64,000 nucleotides of DNA from Paramacrobiotus metropolitanus (lineage: Eukaryota > Tardigrada > Eutardigrada > Parachela > Macrobiotidae): NCBI RefSeq assembly GCF_019649055.1, contig NW_026570335.1, forward strand, positions 248,001 to 312,000. Direction: 5' to 3'. The stretch's first letter is position 1. Each line of letters opens with the position of its first letter. The notes beneath the pieces are model-generated. The model saw nothing but the letters and a program-made list of their open reading frames with translations. It made no database searches and was not told the DNA's origin. The position numbers and the translations under genes are program-made. Below are positions 46,224 through 58,187 of the stretch, one piece after another.

Positions 46224-48077
46224 GGCAGGGGATAAAAGGTGGCAGTGGCACCTGCCACTGGCAACTGCCACCGGCAGTGGCAGTTGCCACAATGCGTTCT
46301 GGCAAGCAATAAAAGGTGGCAGTTGCCAAAAACATTAAAACTTCCGCTATTTCTATGAAAAACGTTAGATTTCTCTAAATTTGGAGCAGCTAATGTGACC
46401 CGGTCATGTCGCATGAGAAATATAAAAACCGCTTTGCCCATGAAACAATCGATTTTAACATTCTGATGAAACCTGAGAAGCCTAAGCCCTTACACATTGA
46501 AGAAACCAGAAAACATAATAAACTCAAAAAACTCAAAGGCAAAAAATCTAAAAAGCTACCGAAAACCGAAAAAGGTGGTTCTAGTTATGGATAATGGTTT
46601 TGGTGGGGGTAGCGGCAGCGGTTCTGGCAATCTTAATGGCGCTGATGCTGGTTGTCGCAATAAGGCTGATAGAGGCTGTCGTACCGCTAACATGCAGTTT
46701 GTTTTGTTTTGATGTTTCCGTCCGTTTCGTTTACTTAGGTTTGGAAGTTTTCTTCGACTCTTGGTTACTTAAACCTGGTTAGCTTTGCTTAATTTGGCAG
46801 ATTTCTTAGGTTTTATTCTTGCTAAGGTTTCCGGAAGTTTTCTAGGCCCTATGCTTTCTAAGAGTGTAAGCTACCTATACTTCACGGTTCAGATTTGTTT
46901 CAATAATTCATGCTTTTAAACAGAAAAAAATTGCTTATAATGCACAGCGCAGTATAGGTAAGTTTATATAGCAGTTCCACTTAACGTTAGCGGAGCTTTG
47001 TATTTTTTTATTTTTAAATGATTCATGAAACCTAAAAAACTAACCTTAATTAACTAAAACTGAAAAAAACTACAATCCGGTACTGTCACGTGATTCGTGT
47101 AACGGAACATTACCATAGGTCCAAAGCCACTTAAAACACAAACGCTGTCCCTGATTTCGCTTGATTTTACTTTTACGACTGTTTTCTATTTTCAGCTTTC
47201 TTTTTATTTGAAATCTACTCGTATTTGTCTCTTTATCCATATCAGCTTTGTTCATTATCGGTACGAAATATGTGCATCTTTGCCATTTGACATTTGAAAT
47301 TTGTGCCTCTCAGTAAAACAGATAGGAATGCATTTATACGAAAATGACGAACGATCAGTGTACGCATGGAACGCTGTGGATGTGGAAATGGACGGCCAGC
47401 TGCAGCACGGTCACGTCATCGGCCTCGAGAAGAAGCCGGAGTGTGACAACACTCGTTTAGTCGTCGATTTCGGATTCCTATTACAACAGCCGATGTTGTT
47501 GGAATACGGGAAGGTCTTCGACTGTTCAACCTCTCGATCGTTCAAGGCGCGCGAAGGAGAGAACGTGGAAGCTGCTGCGCGACCATCTCGATCTCCTCTG
47601 GAAATGGTATCCCGGCAGAATGCTGATGCCTGCTTTGGAGCAGTTGCGTGATGCAGCCCTGGTGGAAGTGATACTGATTGGAGCGCATCATCGCGAACTG
47701 ATCCCACTAGGGCAGATCCGGGATCCGACATCCCATCATCTTTACCGAACTTTCAACTAAAGAAAACCTGGAGAACTTAAAACAAACCTGAGAACACTAA
47801 GAAAATTTTCAAACTAGAAGGATCCAAATGGATTGCTGTCGACAAATACGGCAACATGGATGCTTCATGACAGCCAAACAGTTTCCGCCTTTTTAGTTTT
47901 TTGGAGTTATTCCGGTTGAGTTCTTGTTTTGCTGGCGAGCCAAAATAACATTCCGCGAGCACTCCTGGTTTGTGGCAACTGCCACCTTTTATCGCTTGCC
48001 AGAACACGTGGTGGCAACTTCCACTGCCGGTGGCAGTTGCCAGTGGCAGGTGCCACTGCCACCTTTTATCCCCTGCC
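46224..48077. mobile_element. TIR transposon (MULE-like), 1,854 bp, 9-bp target duplication
   Basis: The ends are inverted repeats of about 105 bp (46224-46328 and 47973-48077) differing at a handful of bases, starting GGCAGGGGATAAAAGGTGGC. The TIR is itself built of small palindromes such as GTGGCAGTTGCCAC. The flanks carry an exact 9-bp duplication, CTCCCAGAC (46215-46223 and 48078-48086), and removing one copy restores the interrupted LINE frame. Long TIRs plus a 9-bp duplication fit Mutator-like elements; other 8-10-bp superfamilies are possible. No transposase is visible. The interior instead holds a frame with a strongly hydrophobic segment (46594-46782) and a host-like gene piece (47328-47760). 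Confidence 0.85.
47328..47760 (+). pseudogene. VYAWNAV-type domain gene carried inside the TIR transposon
   Basis: From an ATG at 47328 the frame encodes RSVYAWNAVDVEMDG, QHGHVIGLEKKPE, RLVVDFGFLL and EYGKVFDCS. Past about 47550 the protein-like reading moves to another frame (WKLLRDHLDLLWKWYPGR, LVEVILIGAHHRELIPLGQI) and stops at 47760. It needs a frameshift or a small unseen intron to be whole. The two halves look like repeats of one theme, aromatic-rich start, then VEV or VDF, then a Gly/His turn. I associate this pattern, from memory and unverified, with a multicopy tardigrade family of unknown function. It is either a captured host fragment or the element's own protein. Confidence 0.5.
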
Positions 48078-48495
48078 CTCCCAGACGCAACGCAACGCTT
48101 ATGCGAAAAGCGTTGTCTTCCAACAGATTACCAAGGCAAGCTGCCGGTAATGCATGGACCCATACACCTGCTTCCGGGACTGATACCGCCTTGAGATGCG
48201 CGACTTCCTCCTGTGAAGTCCGTAGTGCGGTTAGCCTCGAAAATGTTTGCAGGGTTGTAGGAGTGTCCCAAGCTTTCTGGACGTGTCGGAAAGCCTCCGT
48301 CGGAAGTTCGTCAGTGACGGCCTCTAACTTCCAGGCTCGCGTGGCGGCGGTGACATCCGTTGCTGTCAGTGTCGGGCATAATTTTGAAATCAGTTGGTGC
48401 AACGAAGAAGCCGATGCCAAGTAGGCAGAGGAAGCTAGCTTCTCGGTGCGTCTGATTCCCAAACCACCGAAACGAACAGGAAGGGAGGCCTGGAG

Positions 48496-51400
48496 GCCTG
48501 GCTATCATTACTTTGCCTAACTGTGCATGTACCAAGAACAGAACTGTGCATGTACAAAGAACAGAACAGAACTTTCTCGCTGTACGGCAGCGTCGCAATG
48601 GTTCGTCGAAGGTGTTCAGGAGGAAAATACGCGAAAACCTTCTGAGCGGACGTAGACCACAAGAAACGAGGAGACGATAGCAAAGCGGTTTCTTGCACAT
48701 ACAAAATGTAATATTTAATGCAAGATAGAGTGGATAAATCATTTTGAAAATGGAAAACGTCCTCTGGTTTTATAGCAAATGAATGTATTGCATTTTTAAA
48801 AGAAAACTTTGGATTTTATTCAGTATTCAGTTTTAAATTCTGGCACATTACTGATTACTATTAATTTTGTCCGTCAATCTACAGTTTTCTTGATCTTTCA
48901 AAAAGGTGCATTCATTGTTGTGTCGGTAACTTTCTGGTAGGTACTAGTACCTGATACGAGAAATCGAACGAGAAATCCAGAAATAGACGCAGGTGGTTGC
49001 CTGGCTGAAGGATCCGTGGTCTGGGCGTACGGGGAGGGCTGGTTGGCGAATGGACCGGCAAAGGGAATGGCGAGCAGGAAGGGATGGCGGCAAGTCAAAA
49101 ACCAGCCGGCTGTTTATTGTCACCAGTTTTCCCTAACCTCCTTTCGAGTTGTGGATCAGCGCACCATGTCAGTTTGGACAGTCTACCCGGGTTGTCGATC
49201 TGCGCCGTCCCCACACGTCGCCGTACTGGATCACGGCACTGGCATCCATCTCCTAACAGCAGTGACAAATCTGCGCAAGTAAACTTCATCGCGTTGCAGA
49301 AGTAAGTCGGGATACGCAGGACGGCAGAGTACACGATGTTACGCTTGCCGTCGCAATTTGTGGATTCCAAGTTAATATTAGACGTCAGCTCGGATTCATT
49401 TTAAACACAACAGGTCTTCGCTTTTTTCAAGTGATTAAATCTGGGTATGTATTATTAATCAGTTGGTTCTTCTTTTGGAAATCAAGAATGGACGAAAATT
49501 AATGATTATTCATTATAAAATATAGTCTTCACCGGAGAGCAACGAAGGTCTCTGATTCAGCGCAAACGCAAAGAAGGGCGCAGGTCTGTTTGCGGAAGTG
49601 CACCGGTGACGTAGGCCATCCCATGCATGTCGTAGAGCTCTTAACAGGAAGTCTGCAGGTAGGCCGAAAAGTCCATGCAACCTGAATTTTGTTAGGGAAA
49701 TGCACCGATCATTTGGTACTTGGTTGTACACTTATCACAACCCGCTGACACAAAAAAAGACAACTTTCGTTTAATCTTTAATAGCTATCTGTTCAAGCCA
49801 ACACAGCTCATCCACGCGCTGACCGGTCGCAGGAGTTATTTTGTATTTTTTTATCAGCACACCGTGTTCTTGTTTCTGTGGCATGGGGCAGCCATGAAAT
49901 ATTTAGTAGAAAAATATAATAACTACAGCTTAATCAGGTAATGACTCTGAATAGTCGAGTATTTATTTAAATTTTGTTTACTGAGCGTAAACATTTCTTG
50001 CGGCTTAAAGGTAAGACGGATTTTTCAAGAAGAAGATAGGATATTTATTGCAAGGAATCAGTAATTTTTTGGTGATTTTAAATTAGCATAGCAACAATAC
50101 CGCCACTGCAGCCACCACACTACGTTGCACTTCATAAGCATATCAATCATCAACTTAGAGCATGGAAATGATGCCTACAGAATGACTGTTGTATTGTGCG
50201 TGGACGGGAGTGTAAAGTCTGTGGTCTTCTCGATTCAAATTTTAAAATAATTTAAAATGATTGAAGCAAAATTTCTTTTTGCTGAATACCCATTCACATT
50301 TACTTTTGCTGCTTTCTGCTCTGAGCACGGTATACGCGAAATTGACGACGAATTGCCCATGATCTCGGTGCATTTATTCTGGACACGGTCACACGGTTAA
50401 ATGCGTTGGTTTCGTAATAGCATTTTTTTATTACCACGCAGCATCAAAAGCAGCACTTCTTTCAACTTGATCACAATTATTTGCGCTGTGACGATAGAAG
50501 AATACGCAGCTGCTAATGCCCATTCTACTGCGAAATGCTTGCAGTGCCGTGATATTTCATTCCTATTCCGCTGATTTACATGCCAAAACCAACGACCGTG
50601 CAACGGTTGGCATAGCTTGCCCGTTGCCGGCAGCGTAGACCTAGGGACCTGCGTGGATGCATTAAGCACTCGTACCTGTCGTGGTCACTCTTCAACAGAT
50701 ATTGTCGTGCACATGCTGATCGTTGCGCCAGCCAAAAAACTATCATCGGCGCGGTGCCGGAAATTTTTATCCTGGATGCGGGCGAGATGCTCGCCCCTGA
50801 CGAGATTGTTGCGGCAAAGTTTCCCTCTCATTTGTCTAATGCATTGTTAGAACGATTGCATTTTGTGCCGAATCGCGCTAATACATAAATGTTTATTATT
50901 TTTTGTAATTGCCTGATGGCAAGGTTACCGGAGGGCGGAGACTGAACCGATCGAAATGGAATACGAAATTTTTATTCATCTTTGTGGAATTGTGTATCCT
51001 AGCTGGAAATTCAAAACCCCAGTTTTTGCTGCTCCTATTCCGTTATTCCGTGATGAATGTGCTTGACTTTCCGGGAAACTGGTGTTTTGCAACAGTGACA
51101 GTACGATGGACGGAGCGGTGCAAATCTTCTAGTCAACGGAAGCTGCAGTGAATGCGCCAGCAGATTCTGAAGGAAAGTATGGAAAGGTCAAAAATGAGGG
51201 CTTGAATTGTTTGTGCAGCGGCAGATTGCGCTAAACTGAAGCTTGTTCTCAATGCTCATGTAACCGAACGAACTTATGATGATTAAAAAAATTCTTACTG
51301 CATCAAGCAATACAGATTTTTTCTTGTTTTGTATTATAGCATCGTAGAAACATATAACAGATTCAACAGTCTACCCGTCGAGTATTGCCACTGTACTACG

Positions 51401-52691
51401 TTTTGCGTTCTTGATGGATAGCTCGTCTGAGGGTGCCCTTGAGTATAATTCCCAACTCAACGGTAGTTACCGCGCATTTTTGACTGCTTAATTATCTGAA
51501 GGTTTTTATGAATTATTTCGCTAAAAATAATTTATGTCTAGTAAAGCAGTGGTTGCTCTGGACCGTAGCCTGGCAGTGCAGTAGTAATTTTGTTTTGTGT
51601 TTAATTCTCATGTACTTATAGTACGAGAGCATGTATGCCGTTCGATAGAAACATGTTTGTACGGTGGTTTATAAAGAATCCGGCTAATTGTCATCTTTAA
51701 ATAATAAGTTTCTCTCGTATCCTCTGAATGTAATAGCACTCCTGGATTTGTTCGATCACTTATCGCCAGTTACAGGAACACGGTGCAACAGCGGGACATC
51801 AGCTACGTGGTTATTTAGTGTGTTTCTGCTGATGCACGAGCTGTTTATGCAGCACAACATGGCGGACAGGCGGAGGTCCACGGGAGGATGCCGTTGATCA
51901 CAGCCCGTGCGTGTGAACTGTGAAGTGCATCGGTGGTGGAAATAGTTTGATTGAACAGGGGTATTTTCGAGTAATATTTACATTTGCAGTTTTGGTTGTC
52001 GTGATCGATTGCTGGTGTTATGACACAGTACTCAGTTACTCGTACTAATAGCCCTGCTTGTGGCGAGTTAAAGGCAGCACAACCGGGCGATGTCATTAAG
52101 CCGGTACCTAGCGTGCCTTCCAGAAAGAATTCAAACATGTCATTAGCAGCAAACGGCAAAATCTAGGCTACTTTATATCGAATACAAGGCAGAAATTTAG
52201 CCACTCGAACATACGCGCTCCTCAATGTCGGCAAATTGTCTTGCCAGAAAAAGATAGATAATGAAGCTGAATTCTTATAACGCACCGAAATGGTTGACCA
52301 GAAAACACGTCAGCCGTAATACTATTACAGCTGGATGCACACCGGCTTCACCAAACGTTGTGTTCCTTCTCAAAGGTTTCGCATGATCTGATGCAGTAAT
52401 TTGAACAATTATCATTGAAACGTTATAATATCCTCGATTCAAAATGACCGTTAGCCTGGATGCATGATGCATCTGCATGCCGCACACCCGGAAAGACAGG
52501 TTTATTTACAGGTTTAATCCGGCTTTATTATACTCTGATATAACGTATATTTGTACAGTGTCGTAGTGCAAAGGCTCCTCCAGACCAAAATTTGAAAGTT
52601 CAATGATGGTGGCATGGAATTTAAACCCTCAGCCATGATCATATAAAGACGTATTTACAAATTCCTTTTTTTTTCCCGTTGCATAAAACAG
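48496..52691. other. Non-coding region with scattered weak frames
   Basis: GAACTGTGCATGTAC(A/C)AAGAACAG is tandemly duplicated at about 48520-48565, at the upstream limit of the truncated LINE. A 49-codon ATG frame at 52019-52165 (MTQYSVTRTNSPACGELKA...) reads like protein and precedes the exon at 52692 on the same strand; it may be an upstream exon, though no donor is clear. A further weak frame lies at 49513-49731 (minus). No transposon ends or RNA genes were recognised. Confidence 0.28.
49095..49370 (-). CDS. Possible cysteine-containing exon, unrecognised
   Basis: The minus-strand frame has GKRNIVYSAVLRIPTYFCNA, KFTCADLSLLLGDGCQCRD and TAQIDNPGRLSKLTWCADP before a stop. Cysteine spacing and balanced composition suggest a secreted-type protein. 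No acceptor or signal peptide was identified. The plus-strand frame at 49016-49282 over the same DNA looks less natural and is treated as its shadow. Confidence 0.28.
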   Translation of the reverse strand: MESTNCDGKRNIVYSAVLRIPTYFCNAMKFTCADLSLLLGDGCQCRDPVRRRVGTAQIDNPGRLSKLTWCADPQLERRLGKTGDNKQPAGF

Positions 52692-53076
52692 TCAGAAAGC
52701 AGAGGAAGCTCAACACCGCCGAATTAATCAGCAGCGTCTAGTGAGCGAGCGCCCCAAGCCCCCGCTTCTTGACATTCCGAGCAGTATCAAATCAAAACCG
52801 AGACCAGTAAGTGATGTCTCCAGCAACATGGAATTGATCACATTTCTACGAGCGGCAAAACATGCACGGTTAGGTCTAACTGAATCTGTACACCGGAAAT
52901 CACACAACCGCAACCAGGCGCCAACCGGAAATGGCAATATTGCCCAAATGGCGGATGCATTACGCGGCGAAACCGTCAATTTGCCGTTTCTCAAAAGGTT
53001 TTATCCTAATCTGCTTCCTGGAGCCGTTTTTGTGTGCGGTCATAATTTCACACTCAGCAGCAGAAGGTCACGATGA
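52692..53076 (+). CDS. 3'-terminal exon of an unrecognised gene
   Basis: TTTTTTTTCCCGTTGCATAA and AACAG form a good acceptor at 52691. The frame entered one base into the exon is open for about 127 codons: KAEEAQHRRINQQRLVSERP, then LLDIPSSIKSKPRP, ITFLRAAKHARLGLTESVHR and QMADALRGETVNLPFLKRF, ending LSSRRSR and a stop at 53076. It is basic, helix-prone and without low complexity. A GTAAGT at 52809 could be an alternative donor. No family is recognised. An in-frame ATG-started 49-codon frame lies upstream on the same strand at 52019. Confidence 0.45.
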
Positions 53077-53556
53077 ACGCCAGGCAACCATCGTCCTCTC
53101 TGCAGCACAAGTGTGACGGTAAAAAATTAATCCTGTACCGTTGCAAAAAATTTCCTTTTAAGAGTAATAGACACGATTTTACTAAGCCGATCCATTTGTT
53201 AAGAAGGAAACGAAATTTTTTTCGGTTAGTGTCGAACTATTGCAACTGAAAATCTGTGCTGAAAAAAGGCTGCCTTAGAGCAGTTCTTACTACGTGGTGC
53301 AGCACTTGACGTATGCCGATTTCACAATTATGATCTCTGGCTCCATCGGTATTTTTATCTGTCCTACATTTAAATAACTATTATCACTTAAATTACATGT
53401 ATCATATGCGGTAACAAAACTCCAATTGCACAACAGAATAACAGCAACATGTTGCATTCGCATAAATAGCACAACGAATTTGATGTGTATTAACATCGTT
53501 CAAGCAAAAATCAAATAATACAAACACAGACAAAAAAGAAATGCAGTTTTCACATG
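53077..53556. other. Spacer, nothing recognised
   Basis: AT-rich sequence between the exon at 52.7 kb and the stop codon of the LINE on the opposite strand. It probably includes the 3' UTR of that LINE, on its low-coordinate side. Confidence 0.3.
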
Positions 53557-56240
53557 CTATAACAAGAAAATTTCCTCTAACTTCTCCTGATCCGGTATTG
53601 TGCCCATAACGCACATAGCGTTTCCTCTTTGAATCTGTATGGAGATCCGCTGCCGGAAAAATTCTTTCGCGCGTGGTTGCCCGGTAGTGGTCGCGATGAG
53701 CTGTCCGGTTTTATCGACCAGCATCTTAGCTCCGTCGCCCAAAGGTCCGTAATCCGTATGTTTCAAAGGCAGCGGCAACAAAATTGTACCTTGGCTGAAG
53801 CCACGCATGTTTTGCGAGCTTTTTTGCTTCGGCTAGTTCCGCTGCGGCACCGACATTGACGGCTGGTACGGTCGAGATATGAAGTTGCCAGAGTGTCCAC
53901 ACAGGTTACGTCTATTGCGAGTGGTTTACCACGTTCCCAGGGGACAAGCGTAACTACATCCGGTCTTTTGTTACCTACTAAGGCCAATCCTTTCGGCTCC
54001 ACTCTGGCAGGGAAACCACCCGTCGTTAACGCGCGAGCGAACTCCTTGCTGATGCCATCATGTCTGGGTAGTCGTCCGGCTGATCGTTTGCACCGCAGTC
54101 CATGTCTCCCGAACTCGTCTACCCATTCGCCGCATTTACATTCATGGGGAGTTACAATAGGAGCACCTAAACATAGAGCGACGCTGGTCTGAAAATCGAT
54201 ATTTTCCAGCAGATTACCTAGGCAAGCAGCCGGCAATGCGTGAATCCAATAACCCGATTCTGGTGTTGACACCGCCTTCAAGTGTGCGACTTCTGTGGCA
54301 GAGACACGGAGTGCTGAAAGGTCAGAAAGTGCACGCAAGGACGCAGGAGTGTCCCAGGCTTTTGGATGCCGTGGAGGGGTTCAGCTGGCACATCATTCAA
54401 GCCGGTAAGCAACTTCCAAGCCAAAGTTGCGGAAGTTGTGTCGGTCGGTGGTAGAAAAGGGCATAATTTAGAGATAAGCGGGCGCACAGAGGAAGCCGAT
54501 GCCAAGTAGGCGGAGGGAGCTAGCTCCTCGGTGCGTCGAATCCCTAAACCACCCAGTCGAACTGGTAACGATGTCTGCAACCACGTTGGATGATCCATTC
54601 TGACGTTGGTGATCTTCTCCACAGCGGCGCGGAAAGTTTGGTCCAGGGTGTATAATTCATCCGAAAACTGCCACGCCAGAGAGGTGCGAAGTAAGTGGAC
54701 GATTTTGGAACACCAAGGCAGTTTTTCAACAAAAATAGTGCTTGGTGTTTCGGGATTAGCACTAGTCGTTCACACATGTTCTTCACTTCCTCCACTCTTT
54801 TTAATCACAGGTGCTACTCCGGTCGGCAACAGAGGTGATCCCAGGAGGCTCAGCTTCTCTTTAGACACCACCGACAAACTGGGGAATTTCGTCTGGAAAA
54901 TAGCAGCTGTGGATTCCCGTTGAACATCTGATCCACCGCAGATAAAAAGTTCACATTTTGAAAGGTTCACAGACAAACCGATTTTTTCCGCTTCCGCAAT
55001 GAGGAGCTCAAAATTGCAAAGCACTTCTTGTGGGCGGCCTCCTAGTGTCCCGTCATCCATGAACCACGCGTTTAGTTGCGTGATTAGCATGTCCACGATA
55101 TATTGTACAACCAGACAAAACAAAATTGGCCCTAGCGGATCTCCTTGCTGTACGCCGGACTGCGAAGAAATAATTATATCGCCAAGGAACAGTGAAGAGT
55201 GGTAGCCATAGCACAGCTTTACGAACGGATAATAATCCGGTATGATATCAGCGGCAATCTTCAGAATTTTCTCACGCGACACAGAGTTGAAGGCGTTTGC
55301 AAAGTCGATTTCAGCAGCACTTTTACTTCGTCGCTGTAGCGTAAAAGAAAGTCCCTTGACGCATGGATGACACCTTCTACGCCTTTCTTTGTGCCGCAGC
55401 CTAGTTGATGAGGATGGAAGATAGGTGTAGTAATCGGACGGATTCGTGAGTCGACCAGTTTAGCGGCAAGTCTCCTGTAGGTATTGCCAACTGCGATTGG
55501 GCGGCCATCCTTTTTCCGGAGTGCGATGAGACGAGCGCCGCAAAGGACAGGCCTAATGTCTTCAGGGATATTGCCAGTCAAAATGTGGTTTAGCAGGTCC
55601 GTGATTGCATCGCACAATTCTTTTGACGTATCATCTGCCCTCCCGCCGAGTAAATCCAGAAGGTGCTGAGGACGCAACCCGTCTGGTCCTCCGGCGCTAC
55701 CCTTCGGCATGGATTCCAGTGATCTGAAGACCTCATCTGGGGTGAGTGGGACAAACGAACCATTTGGGTCTTCGGGCAAATCTGGAATAGAGGACTCGGG
55801 ATGTTTGCTCTGCATTGCTTCAACAACTTCAGAGGTTATTTCCGCTACGGAATCAGACGAAAAAAGTGTGCGTACAGCGCCACTAATATTAAAATCGTCA
55901 ATCTGTATGCCAACTCGCCGAGCCAGGTCTTCGTCGAGCGTAGCGCGTCGAGATTTAGGTTTCGTGGTCGTTTCTGAGTCCTCCAGTTTTCCCTCTTCAA
56001 ACTGGGCGACACGATTCTTGATGTGAGTAGTCAGGGGAAATTTTACGGGCTTTTTTCGAATCAGCAGGGAGAGACAGTACTGCAGATGGTGCTGACAGCA
56101 GGCGCAGCCATGAAGACGAGGAGTTTTCCGTGGTAGCACGTCGCATCAACTTTGTCAGCAGTACAGCAGCAGATGGCCTGGCTGCTTTTGGTATCCTTCG
56201 CATAATTCTCCGCTTAGTCCAGGACGCTACCACGGCGGAG
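53557..56240 (-). mobile_element. RLE-type LINE with reverse transcriptase, multiply frameshifted
   Basis: Minus-strand protein in order: an N-terminal region (about 56230-56020; KAARPSAAVLLTKLMRRA), a linker, then reverse transcriptase with KGSAGGPDGLRPQHLLDL, RLIALRKKDGRPI, motif A DFANAFN (about 55310), SGVQQGDPLGPILFCL and the catalytic FMDDG (about 55060). Further down are GGLGIRRTEELAPSAYLASA, the C-x-C-G...HGLRC knuckle and RPDVVTLVPW / LAIDVTCVDT of the presumed restriction-like endonuclease, ending EEIFLL and a stop at 53557. Frame changes occur near 55297, 54780, 54340 and 53790, so it is dead. Sequence upstream to about 56590 may be more of its 5' end. It is clearly diverged from the 45.6-48.5 kb copy and is a different subfamily. 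Confidence 0.8.
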
Positions 56241-57048
56241 ATTGGCGTGCCAGCTTGCGGGTCGGGGAAAGAGGAGCAGAGGTAGTACTATGAGCAGGAG
56301 GAGCGCCAGGGAGCCGATGAGGGATTAACTGGCACAAGTTCGAGGTCCCTGCTCAGGCTTCTTGGACAGACGGGTCTATGCGTCCCCATCTCCGCAGCTC
56401 TTTCCGCATCCCGAACACGTAAACAGAGCAGATGACATCGTAGAATATTTCGGTGGCTACAAAACAATGCGAGGAACCAGACCCAAGTTCGTCGAAAAAT
56501 CGGTGTTTGCCACTGAAGAAACGACCTACCCGGATACCTGAGGTTCACACAAAGTGTTCCCCTCAAGTAATTTCGGTAGATGCCCAACAGTCATCCATTG
56601 CCCAGCGGGGATAGTCAAAGAAATAGATGAAGATTAGGTTCGTAGGTAAATTGCAAAATAATGGTGAAAAATTTGGGTGCGTGTTCCTTCTGTTAAAAAT
56701 CTAGGGTTATATTTGCGCAAGCTTATTTACTGCGATGTGGACTGGCTGTTGCCGAACAAACTTTATTAGGCACTTTATACAAAGCCATTATTACAGGAAA
56801 AGGCGCATTCGCGTGATAACTGTCCTAACAGCTACTTTAAATAACTACTTTAAATTGTCCATTAAAATGTCCACTACTTTAAATAACTGTCCTAACAGCT
56901 ACTTTTAACCAGGGTGTTTCCATTTCTGTATCACGAGCAGCAAATTCGTTACGGGTGGTGAAATTGTTTCAAACTGCAAAAAATAAAATCCGTTAAAAAT
57001 ATTCACGAACGTGCCATCACTTTATAATATAGGCATAGTGGCAATTTA
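56241..57048. other. Spacer upstream of the DIRS-like element
   Basis: At 56815-56905 a short imperfect tandem duplication is present (ACTGTCCTAACAGCTACTTT twice, 72 bases apart). Such repeats might belong to the terminal structure of the DIRS-like element, but no matching split or inverted repeat was found downstream of it. Otherwise nothing is recognised. Confidence 0.3.
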
Positions 57049-58187
57049 ATGGCCAGAAAAGCAGCTCAAATACCACTGCACTACAAAATCTCTGCTTCTC
57101 ATATCCGGATCACCCAAGTAATACTTGCCTTCATTGCCCGAATCCGCGATTCTATTAATGAAGTTGTTGAGAAGGATTTCGCAACGGAGAAATCCGGTTA
57201 TAACGATGGACTGACCTCTCTCTCCGCCGTCAGTATTTTCTTTGACTTGCCAACCGGATTCAGCATGGGAGCACGCATCCGCATAGTTAACCTCTACTTA
57301 AACATTTGAATGGCCCGTATGATGAGTTTAGTGTGCAAATTTTCTTGCATTACATCGATGACACCGACGGCGAAGCCAAGAAATCCGGTCGCTCCTCCGT
57401 CGCCTCCGTTATCGAAGTTCCTCCGCTCAACATCGTTCATAATCGCAAGGTCATCCGGCAACCCAGTTCAGGTGAGTTTGACCTTCGAGACGTAATTAGT
57501 GCAAAAAAATCGCTTCCTCGGCTTGCTCGTAATTTACCGCGTCCGCATACGCAGGTATATACTCGCGCTCATATGTCTGGTTCGAAAAATGTCGGGGCAC
57601 TCGATATTGGTTATGATGATTTTATGGCGGGTTGTCAGTCTATCATTCGTCGGTTAGCAGTCCTACCCGATCGCGCAGAAACCCTAAAAGAGTATACAGA
57701 ATACGTGGAATTTCTTGCTAATAAACGTCGTGACTACAGGGCTATCGTAGCGTTGCAATTTGACGACGCCTTTCGAATTTTCGCAGATGAAAATGACTGC
57801 GCTTTAAATGATTTTAATTCGTGTTCGAGCCTAATTCATCAGCATTTTCACTCTGGTACGTTATCGGTCGCAGTAAATTCGTTTCGGCCTCGACCTGGGC
57901 CATATCCCTTTCGAGCGCCTGGTGCCTTTCAACGTGGGCCGGCAGCACCAGGACCGCGCGGACCCACACCCTTCCCCCACCGCCCACGCAAGGAATTTCC
58001 ATGCTTCGAATGGAATGAGCGCCGCTGCCAGAAGCATCCGGACCACTGCCTCTATTCCCACATCTGTCGGCTCTGCAGCGGCGACGGCCACGACTGGTAC
58101 CGCTGCCCTAAATGGACCGGATCTCCCGGAACCGAGCAGTCGCACCCAAGCGCCAACCGCAGCAACGGGCAATTCCGTCAGTTTTAA
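57049..58187 (+). pseudogene. Gag of the DIRS-like element
   Basis: The N-terminal part (57049-57309, MARKAAQIPLHYKISASHIR...) and the main part (from 57306) lie in different frames, so one small indel near 57305 splits the gene. The main part has a helical capsid-like region (VGALDIGYDDFMAGCQSIIR, KEYTEYVEFLANKRRDY), a Pro/Arg-rich linker and, near its C-terminus, a Cys/His cluster (CFEWNERRC, HCLYSHICRLC, HDWYRCP), the nucleic-acid-binding module usual in DIRS gag proteins. Confidence 0.65.

Larger units (their letters stand above)
45600..48495 (-). mobile_element. 5'-truncated RLE-type LINE, interrupted by a DNA transposon
   Basis: Minus-strand coding sequence is present in two blocks, 48078-48462 and 45635-46223, that join in frame when the insertion 46224-48077 and one 9-bp copy are left out. 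The C-terminal part shows C-x-C-G...HGLRC, then RPDVITLIPW and LAVDVTCVDT. A zinc knuckle followed by an RPDV...DVT core matches the arrangement of restriction-like endonuclease LINEs (R2/R4/NeSL-type). It ends QRISMQIQRGNAICVMGTIP and a stop. Reverse transcriptase is absent: the copy begins about 48490, as expected of 5' truncation during target-primed reverse transcription. A longer, diverged relative is at 53.6-56.2 kb. Confidence 0.72.
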
